Source of the DNA: Desulforhabdus sp. TSK
GTDB lineage: Bacteria > Desulfobacterota > Syntrophobacteria > Syntrophobacterales > Syntrophobacteraceae
Assembly (NCBI RefSeq): GCF_022836495.1
Contig: NZ_BQXM01000036.1
Location: 1 to 56,524, forward strand
Length of the DNA: 56,524 bases
Direction of reading: 5' to 3'
This document shows, one piece after another, positions 52,053 through 56,524 of this stretch. The notes beneath the pieces were generated by a model, which was not told the origin of the DNA, searched no databases, and worked only from the letters and a program-made list of their open reading frames with translations. How positions within the stretch are numbered: position 1 is the first letter of the stretch; every line of letters starts with the position of its first letter. A program made the translations under genes and the position numbers.

Positions 52053-52272
52053 TGGCATCTTCCCGATCAAATTTGAAATCGGCAGGCATCTTTCCTCGGA
52101 ACCGGCGCAGCCGGGCGAGGACGGCTTCGGTGCCGGGTTTTTTCCCTACTTGAAAGACGCGCTCATCTGCGATCACCACTTCAATTTCGTCGCCCTCGCG
52201 GAGCTTCAGCGCTTCGACCACCGCGGCGGGCAATCGAATGGCCAAGCTGTTACCCCATTTTGAGACTCGCAC
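52039..52272 (-). CDS. VapB/AbrB-type antitoxin
   Basis: A 77-residue swapped-hairpin AbrB protein: MRVSKWGNSLAIRLPAAVVE, LKLREGDEIEVVI, then a C-terminal tail (FRGKMPADFKFDRED) that would wrap the PIN toxin. Start is GTG 52272, preceded by GGAAGGAG with 6-nt spacing; upstream ATG codons lack such a site. Pairs with the PIN-domain gene that overlaps it. AbrB domains also repress their own promoter. Confidence 0.85.
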   Translation of the reverse strand: MRVSKWGNSLAIRLPAAVVEALKLREGDEIEVVIADERVFQVGKKPGTEAVLARLRRFRGKMPADFKFDREDANARC

Positions 52273-52428
52273 GATCTTCTCCTTCCGGATATACATTTTA
52301 CAAATGTGTATCATTCACTTGCACTCGGGTCAACTCGGAAGCGGGAAATTCTTTATTCCAGTGTCAGTCTGGGGTAGACTTTAATGAATCTTGGGTCCCC
52401 CCCGGCTTGTGCAGGGAGACTCCCAGGT

Positions 52429-52463
52429 TTGACTCTCGATCAGATGAATTTTTAGACAGCCTT
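52429..52463. repeat. Direct repeat, copy 1
   Basis: A 35-nt stretch containing GATGAATTTTTAGACAGCCT recurs at 53608-53645 with two or three changes. The unit stands beside palindromic repeats in both places and is not coding. Confidence 0.7.
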
Positions 52464-52583
52464 TAATACCACAACTAGAGATTGATGTTCTACGTAGGGT
52501 GGGCTTTTGCCCACCAACCAATGCTTTCGGCGCAGAATGCTGGGCAAAGCCCCCTCTACGCAAGAACTCTCGTTGTAGTATTA
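52463..52583. repeat. GTAGGGTGGGC composite palindrome, second copy
   Basis: Same nested layout as 50523-50641: outer arms TTAATACCACAACTAGAG and CTCGTTGTAGTATTAA, inner hairpin arms at about 52494-52516 and 52541-52560 (GTAGGGTGGGCTTTTGCCCA type). The remainder of 52273-52760 has no supported gene. Confidence 0.8.
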
Positions 52584-52760
52584 AGGCTTTACCCAGTAAT
52601 AGAAAGTTGGCAGAATACCAGGGGGCATCAACTGGTCTGCGGTGTCGCGTTGTGTCGGCAAAGGGGATAGTCTCCCACCCCGGATCATGGCGGTGAACCG
52701 GGATTATGCCAAAGAGGATTTGCTGTCCGCAGTAGCGGCTGAAAGGGGCAGGAAACAGCA

Positions 52761-53019
52761 ATGCCGGAAATATCCCGTTTCCTCGGAATAGCAATCTACA
52801 TGTATTACCGGGAACATGCACCACCACACTTTCATGCTTGATTATGGTGAGTTTGAGATCACGGTGGAAATTGAGACCGGCATTGTCTCTGGCCGCTTTC
52901 CAAGACGGGCTCTCGGGCTGGTCCTTGAATGGTGCATGCTGCACAAGGCAGAGCTCATCGCCAATTGGGATCTCGCGGCGAGTAGACTGCCGCTCAACCC
53001 AATATCTCCATTGGAGTAA
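52761..53019 (+). pseudogene. DUF4160 gene broken by a +1 frameshift
   Basis: The reading frame starts with ATG at 52761 and gives MPEISRFLGIAIYMYYREHA PPHFHA, the opening of DUF4160 proteins, then hits TGA at 52839-52841. In the next frame the rest follows at once: DYGEFEITVEIETGIVSGRF, PRRALGLVLEWCMLHKAEL and PLNPISPLE to a stop at 53019. One extra T near 52838-52839 explains it. A GGGCAGGAAACAGCA ribosome region precedes the start. DUF4160 usually sits beside DUF2442, as here. Confidence 0.85.
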
Positions 53020-53023
53020 TGCC

Positions 53024-53311
53024 ATGATCCTTCATGTCGAAGAAGCCAGACACCTTGGAGGCCACAGAGTATGGCTCAGATTCAATGATGCTTCCTGTGG
53101 AGAGGTCGATCTCTCTGACGAACTGGACGGTCCTATCTTTGAGCCTCTCAAAAAAGAGGACTACTTTCGTCAGTTCGTTGTCCGCTACCATACCCTTTCC
53201 TGGCAGAACGGGGCTGACTTTGCGCCAGAGTTTCTTCGTGACATACTTGCCCAACAAAACATTCAAGCGGACCGGGCGACCACATGTGTTGAGCATGCTC
53301 CAAGTCCTTAG
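53024..53311 (+). CDS. DUF2442 protein
   Basis: A 95-residue protein of the DUF2442 family: ILHVEEARHLGGHRVWLRF, EVDLSDELDGPIFEPLKKED, YFRQFVVRYHTLSWQNGADF and APEFLRDIL. It follows the broken DUF4160 gene by 4 nt, the normal pairing, which is generally treated as toxin-antitoxin-like but lacks clear biochemical proof. With its partner frameshifted, the module is probably inactive, though this protein itself looks intact. The tail after DILAQQN departs from the family. Confidence 0.82.
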   Translation: MILHVEEARHLGGHRVWLRFNDASCGEVDLSDELDGPIFEPLKKEDYFRQFVVRYHTLSWQNGADFAPEFLRDILAQQNIQADRATTCVEHAPSP

Positions 53312-53325
53312 TGTGCGGCCGCCCA

Positions 53326-53381
53326 GTACACGTCGACAGAATAGGATGTCCATTTCTCCGTTCGTCATGCGGCAGTCTTTA
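53326..53381. repeat. Direct repeat of the 50432-50489 segment
   Basis: GTACACGTCGACAGAATAGG and what follows match 50432-50489 over about 55 nt (differences at a handful of positions), including a decayed CGTCATGCCGGCAGT palindrome remnant. The second copy lies in the 334-nt gap between two DUF2442 genes, which otherwise holds only CCCCCTT-type repeat pieces (53398-53480). Confidence 0.7.
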
Positions 53382-53607
53382 GAGGCTTTCTAAATATTCC
53401 CCCTTGAGCAAGGGGGGCCAGGGGATGTCAAGACTTGGCAACCCCAAAAAATACCCCCCTGCCCCCAAGGGGCAATGCTGTTGACTGAACGTCTCCCCAT
53501 TGAAAATCGGGGTCCAGAAAGTCTTTATTTTCCTGGATTCCGGCTTTCCTCTGAATGACGGACGTTGGTTTAGTCAACAGTATTGCCCTGAAGGGGGGAA
53601 TCGAAGC

Positions 53608-53645
53608 AGGTTTGACTCCCGAGCAGATGAATTTTTAGACAGCCT
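53608..53645. repeat. Direct repeat, copy 2
   Basis: Second copy of the 35-nt element at 52429-52463, again containing GATGAATTTTTAGACAGCCT, ending where the minus-strand DUF2442 gene stops. Confidence 0.7.
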
Positions 53646-53963
53646 TCAGCCCTTAACTTTCCGATTCTGCAGGCGGGTTCCCAGCCATCGTTTGAAAGAG
53701 CGTTGGCTTTCTCCTGATGGCTTTCCAAACAGAATACCTTCAACGCTTATGTCCTCATCCAAATCAGGCCAGTGAGCACCCTCTCCCTTTCCGATGAGGC
53801 GCCAATTGTTCCGCTCCTCGGCCGTACCGTGGAGGAGTCGTGGAAACCACGCCAGGGGAACAGAGATAGTACGTCCGTCATCAAGATCTACAATCAAACT
53901 GTCCTCCGTGACGGAAACGTTCGCGGCCAAAGCCAGTCGATTTTCAATCGCCAAAGTAATCAT
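53646..53963 (-). CDS. Stand-alone DUF2442 protein
   Basis: A 105-residue DUF2442 protein with the strong family signature: LDDGRTISVPLAWFPRLLHG, TAEERNNWRLIGKGEG, then HWPDLDEDISVEGILFGKPS. A DUF4160 partner usually accompanies it, but none is found on this strand upstream or downstream, so the module is incomplete here. It is distinct from the other DUF2442 gene (53024), not a recent duplicate. Confidence 0.85.
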   Translation of the reverse strand: MITLAIENRLALAANVSVTEDSLIVDLDDGRTISVPLAWFPRLLHGTAEERNNWRLIGKGEGAHWPDLDEDISVEGILFGKPSGESQRSFKRWLGTRLQNRKVKG

Positions 53964-54004
53964 CCCAAGCCCTCAATAAGTTATCCCTTTCCTGCTCCAC
54001 GAGT

Positions 54005-54160
54005 CTATGGGGAAGCGGTGGACCACTGCAGTCTCCCCAGGCCGCTACCCCAGTCGAAGGCGCTGTCGTCAAGTCCCGATGGCAGACCTGTCGTGTCGTA
54101 AGAGCTTTCGTCGGCGTAGAAGGCCCAATCGGCGATTGGTTGTAATCTGCTGCTGCGATT
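54005..54160 (-). pseudogene. Possible C-terminal remnant of an unidentified protein
   Basis: An open stretch of about 50 codons ending in TAG at 54005-54007 reads like real protein: WAFYADESSYDTTGLPSGLD followed by DSAFDWGSGLGRLQWST. It has no start codon and its upstream part overlaps the DUF433 remnant on the other strand. I do not recognise the family. It could be chance. Confidence 0.25.
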
Positions 54161-54280
54161 GCTGAACTAAATGTTTTCTCCGCCGACTATCCTTATCTGG
54201 AGTGCGAAGACATCATGCAGGCGTTGTTCTATGCCGCATGGCGGGCTGAAGAACGCGAAATCGTGCTGGCCCACGCATGA
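54146..54280 (+). pseudogene. DUF433 antitoxin, N-terminally truncated
   Basis: The frame preserves the C-terminal part of DUF433 proteins: VFSADYPYLECEDIMQALFY and AAWRAEEREIVLAHA, with a stop at 54278-54280. The N-terminal beta domain (the HPxxxxGKPxIxGTR block) is missing, and an in-frame TAA lies at 54143. The stop overlaps the start of the DUF5615 toxin (ATGA), the normal antitoxin-toxin order. Confidence 0.75.
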
Positions 54281-54475
54281 ATCTGCTGGGCGACATGAAT
54301 TTGTCGCCGCGCTGGGTGAATCTGCTGACCGCTGCCGGCATCGAGGCGGTCCACTGGTCAACGCTTGGAGCGGCCAATGCCCCGGAGGAGGAAATCATGG
54401 CCTTTGCAAGGGTGAACGGGTATGTGGTGCTCACGCGCGGCTTGGACTTCAGCGCGATCCTGGCGGTCACTCGTG
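54277..54475 (+). pseudogene. DUF5615 PIN-like toxin, C-terminally truncated
   Basis: Starts at ATG 54277 with NLLGDMNLSPRWVNLLTAAG, continues EAVHWSTLGAANAPEEEIMA and FARVNGYVVLTRGLDFSAIL, which are the DUF5615 (mut7-C/PIN-like) blocks with their Asp residues. After AVTRD at about 54475 family similarity ends and the sequence continues into RAYT debris on the other strand (54486-54660). Family members have about 50 more residues with the last catalytic segment, so this is probably inactive. The open frame formally reaches 54669. Confidence 0.8.
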
Positions 54476-54485
54476 ATCGCACATC

Positions 54486-54660
54486 GTCTGCCGAATGCCG
54501 CATCGCCGGGCGGCAACCTCCAGATGCAGTGGAGATAGTCGGGCAGCAGAACTTACCCCTCGATGGAGAATGGATGCACCGCCCTCGCCTCCCGGACTGC
54601 ATGCCGCAGGGCGAACGATGCGTCCCCCGACCCCAAATCCATTGCGAACCCCATGGGTAT
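54486..54660 (-). pseudogene. Decayed RAYT transposase fragment
   Basis: Reading the minus strand gives RHAVREARAVHPFSIEG, a stop codon, then VLLPDYLHCIWRLPPGDA, which is the central part of REP-associated tyrosine transposases. The Trp before VLLPD has become TAA, and the HUH motif reads Y-L-H instead of H-L-H. It abuts the truncated DUF5615 gene and lies next to a GTAGGGTGCG REP unit, the natural target of this transposase class. Confidence 0.8.
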
Positions 54661-54665
54661 CATGG

Positions 54666-54823
54666 GTAGGGTGCGTTTCACGCACCATTTCCAGCACCAT
54701 CAATCCATGAGAGGGGCGCACCAAAGCCAAGGACCGACCATGCATGACCCAACGGCCATCGCGTTTGTCCCGTGAACCAGTCATTTCAGACCAACGAGGA
54801 TGGTACATAGAATGCACCCTACC
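54666..54823. repeat. Pair of REP units flanking a shared 120-nt spacer
   Basis: One GTAGGGTGCG unit at 54666-54688 and an inverted unit at 54798-54823. The spacer (CCATCAATCCATGAG onward, including CCAAAGCCAAGGACCGACCA) is repeated almost unchanged at 56206-56364, where it lies upstream of the other RAYT remnant. This is the usual leader of a RAYT gene. Confidence 0.85.
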
Positions 54824-54824
54824 T

Positions 54825-54935
54825 GGCTACCGCATCGTATACGAGATCTTTGCGGATCGGCTCGTTGTCTTGACCGTTTTCGAGGGGCACGCGGTTTTCC
54901 TCATGAAAAACCTGGGTGAGCTTCCTGCCGAATAA
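54825..54935 (+). pseudogene. ParE/RelE toxin C-terminal fragment
   Basis: In one open frame, GYRIVYEIFADRLVVLTVFE and GHAVFLMKNLGELPAE match the C-terminal beta-strands of RelE/ParE toxins. The N-terminal half is missing: the frame begins exactly where the inverted REP unit (54798-54823) ends. A deletion or insertion involving the repeat has removed the rest. Confidence 0.7.
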
Positions 54936-54964
54936 TCTACATTTGCCGGCCCCATTCCATGGAC

Positions 54965-54987
54965 ATGGTGTATAGAATACACCCTAC
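54965..54987. repeat. REP hairpin, GTAGGGTGCG family, diverged
   Basis: ATGGTGTATAGAATACACCC followed by TAC; arms GGTGTAT and ATACACC pair. It follows the ParE fragment. The rest of 54936-55205 shows no supported gene. Confidence 0.7.
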
Positions 54988-55205
54988 GCGGCTATCCTTC
55001 CTACTCAGCCTGTATGCAAATCTTTGGTCGAAATGACGAACTGATGCAAGCCCGAAAAGGGGACACTATTAAAGACATATGAGGCCAATTGTGGCAAAAC
55101 GGGGAACAGTACGGCAGGCACTCCAGGAACAGGGAAGCACTGGTGGTAGTCGTATCCGGGAAGAGACTCAAAGCGTGTTACATGAAGAAGACTTTCAGAT
55201 TCACA

Positions 55206-55562
55206 TTAATCTATGCTCAGCACCACCGCCAGAGCCCTTCCGATTGAAGTCATCACAGAGTCTGAGAGCTTTCCCAGTTTGCGAACAAATCGTTCTTGCG
55301 CCAGGGAGCGCACTTGAAAAGCATCTGCCGCAGAGACCTTATCCAGCCCATTCTCAGAATTCGCTTCAATCCGAACCATCCAGGGCGCAATGCTGTATCG
55401 ATCTTTCCATTCCGTGACAGGTACGATCACCTTCAGTGGCAGCAATCCCACTGCATCGTCATTCACGATGACTGCGGGCCTTGTCTTCCTGATTTCAGCT
55501 CCAACGGTTGGGTCAAGGTTAATCAGCCACACTTCGCCTCTATGCATGGAAACTCTCGCCAT
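55206..55562 (-). CDS. MazF/PemK-type endoribonuclease toxin
   Basis: A 118-residue MazF family ribonuclease: HRGEVWLINLDPTVGAEIRK is the canonical N-terminus, with TRPAVIVNDDAVG, VIVPVTEWKDRYS and the C-terminal FQVRSLAQERFVRKLGKLS. Start at ATG 55562 overlaps the upstream antitoxin by 23 nt; ATG 55547 (overlap 8 nt, ATGCATAG) is an alternative. All conserved blocks are present. It follows the antitoxin at 55540-55779 on the same strand. Confidence 0.9.
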   Translation of the reverse strand: MARVSMHRGEVWLINLDPTVGAEIRKTRPAVIVNDDAVGLLPLKVIVPVTEWKDRYSIAPWMVRIEANSENGLDKVSAADAFQVRSLAQERFVRKLGKLSDSVMTSIGRALAVVLSID

Positions 55563-55779
55563 CGAGAATCGAAAATGCCGTCAATTCCTCATCGGATGCG
55601 TAGTCCGCAAGCAGAGCTTCGGCTGCGGCGGCGAGCTGCTTCTTCCTATCCTCCTGAGCTGGAGGAGACCCTGTTTGTTGTAGCTCTCGGCGCAGTTCCT
55701 CCAGCGCGTCTTCAATGACAACCAACCGCCGTGATGGGGCAAGCCTTTTCAATGCTTCCAGGATTTCTCTCTCAGACAT
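55540..55779 (-). CDS. Antitoxin of the MazF module
   Basis: A 79-residue protein: MSEREILEALKRLAPSRRLV, IEDALEELRRELQQTG, then an acidic C-terminus AEALLADYASDEELTAFSIL. The N-terminal helix pair and acidic tail fit antitoxins that accompany MazF, and the overlapping toxin start confirms the pairing. No AbrB or RHH motif is obvious, so the DNA-binding class is not assigned. Confidence 0.8.
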   Translation of the reverse strand: MSEREILEALKRLAPSRRLVVIEDALEELRRELQQTGSPPAQEDRKKQLAAAAEALLADYASDEELTAFSILDGESFHA

Positions 55780-55934
55780 CTTGCTGCCGCCTTTCCAGGA
55801 ACAAAATATGACCCATGACCAGATGGACCCTTGTCGTGCCTGTAAAATCGATGCAAAATCTCAACTCGCGTCTTCTCACGATCTCACTATGCCTCGACCT
55901 TCATACTGAGTCAAGAAAGCAGGCACCGCCCCCA

Positions 55935-56183
55935 TTATCCTTGATGAGGAGGACACGCATGAACGAGCGGCCAAGTCCAGATGGAGTACGAATGGTCCGG
56001 CAGCAGAACCCAGCCGTCAATGGTGAAGGGATGCACCGCCCGAGTCTCCAGGACGGCATTCCGCAGAGCGTTTCGAACCGGTTCATCGCACAGAAACGCC
56101 TGCCGGCGAAACGTCACAACCGTAAAGAAATAAGTGCCACCCGTTATCGTCGCCCGCCGATACCTCGAAATTTTTCCCCACAT
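55935..56183 (-). pseudogene. Decayed REP-associated tyrosine transposase (RAYT) gene
   Basis: Starts near MWGKISRYRRATITGGTYFF and continues FTVVTFRRQAFLCDEPVRNA and HPFTIDGWVLLPDHS, the N-terminal half of Y1_Tnp/RAYT proteins, then loses the family and stops after 82 residues. The HUH motif, normally H-L-H after LPD, reads H-S-Y, and the catalytic tyrosine region is absent. REP units at 56206-56228 and 56340-56364 lie upstream, the normal RAYT arrangement. It is therefore a dead remnant. Confidence 0.85.
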
Positions 56184-56205
56184 GGATGGTAATGGATTGC
56201 CGACC

Positions 56206-56364
56206 GTAGGGTGCGTTTTACGCACCATTTTCAGCACCATCAATCCATGAGCGGGGCGCACCAAAGCCAAGGACCGACCATGCATGGCGCAGCGATCATG
56301 GCGTACATCCAGCGAGTCAGTCATTTCACAGCATTGAAGTTGGTGCATGGAATGCACCCAACCC
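56206..56364. repeat. Pair of REP units upstream of RAYT remnant
   Basis: GTAGGGTGCGTTTTACGCAC at 56206 and an inverted unit TTGGTGCATGGAATGCACCC near 56340. The spacer between them matches the one at 54689-54797 closely, so both RAYT remnants came with the same upstream leader. Confidence 0.85.
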
Positions 56365-56432
56365 TGCTCATAAGAACGGGTTCCGAATTGAAGCATCTAA
56401 GTACCCAAGCAAAAGTTTTCTAACAAAACGAA

Positions 56433-56498
56433 CCGTTCGCCCTGAGCCTGTCGAAGGGCATGTCTGGTTGTGCCCTTCGACAGGCTCAGGGCGAACGG
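56433..56498. repeat. TTCGCCCTGAG inverted repeat with 28-bp arms
   Basis: CCGTTCGCCCTGAGCCTGTC begins an arm at 56433-56460 that pairs perfectly with 56471-56498 around the 10-nt loop TGTCTGGTTG. It is a widely distributed type of bacterial palindrome and could act as a terminator. Confidence 0.88.
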
Positions 56499-56524
56499 AC
56501 AGCAAGACAAAATGTTAAGAAATA

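Noticed and set aside
53596-53625. tRNA-like GGTTTGACTCCCGAG sequence
   Set aside because: It only resembles a T-arm; no acceptor, D or anticodon arms can be folded around it. It belongs to a direct repeat.

Overview
The window looks like a chromosomal segment of an anaerobic, probably sulfate-reducing or syntrophic deltaproteobacterium (Desulfobacterota). This is an inference from gene content and style, not from a marker gene: a TauE/SafE-type permease with a large cytoplasmic loop and flanking single-domain response regulators, a GltD-like Fe-S flavoprotein with its own ferredoxin, a PAS domain rich in cysteines, sigma-54 regulation, a GcvH-like protein beside CBS-domain proteins, and PEP-CTERM secreted proteins. 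No rRNA, tRNA or CRISPR array was seen. Most genes are GC-rich; the two PEP-CTERM genes and their upstream regions are visibly AT-rich.

Layout. 0.1-5.4 kb, minus strand: TauE/SafE permease, a membrane protein, a stand-alone receiver, a membrane glycosyltransferase and a PanE-like reductase. 5.4-12.6 kb, plus strand: a 0.7-kb regulatory gap with two palindromic sites, a second stand-alone receiver, a 4Fe-4S ferredoxin, a GltD-like oxidoreductase, a histidine kinase carrying an N-terminal Rossmann domain, its NtrC-type sigma-54 regulator and an archaemetzincin. This is the most interesting functional cluster: an electron-transfer module next to a two-component system whose kinase may bind a nucleotide. 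13.2-17.9 kb: a GcvH-like protein with duplicated four-cysteine motifs, a PEP-CTERM protein, two CBS-domain proteins and a zinc-ribbon protein. 17.9-22.8 kb, minus: a BMP-type ABC importer with a palindromic repeat between the binding-protein gene and the ATPase gene. 23-28.5 kb: envelope-glycan genes. 28.5-32.6 kb, minus: a mixed operon (HDAC-like, rhodanese-ferritin, NFACT-R, ACT, DUF711). 32.8-50.1 kb: PilZ protein, EttA, a PAS protein, a second PEP-CTERM protein, RNase Z-like enzyme, PreP-like peptidase, a secreted protein, MsrAB, topoisomerase III and an SSF-type sensor kinase with a small overlapping partner.

50.1-56.5 kb is an accessory region filled with type II toxin-antitoxin genes and relatives (RHH-MazF, VapBC, DUF4160-DUF2442, DUF2442, DUF433-DUF5615, a ParE fragment, MazF with its antitoxin). 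Several are broken: the VapC-like toxin has Ala where the first catalytic Asp belongs, DUF4160 is frameshifted, and the DUF5615 and ParE genes end or begin at REP/RAYT debris.

At least six families of palindromic repeats are scattered through intergenic DNA. One (GTAGGGTGCG type) is linked to two decayed REP-associated tyrosine transposase genes near the right end. A 224-bp non-coding element with 24-bp terminal inverted repeats and an 8-bp target duplication (IS66-like) lies upstream of the second PEP-CTERM gene. Both PEP-CTERM genes have a sigma-54 type -24/-12 promoter just upstream, which fits their known control by a sigma-54 system in other bacteria.
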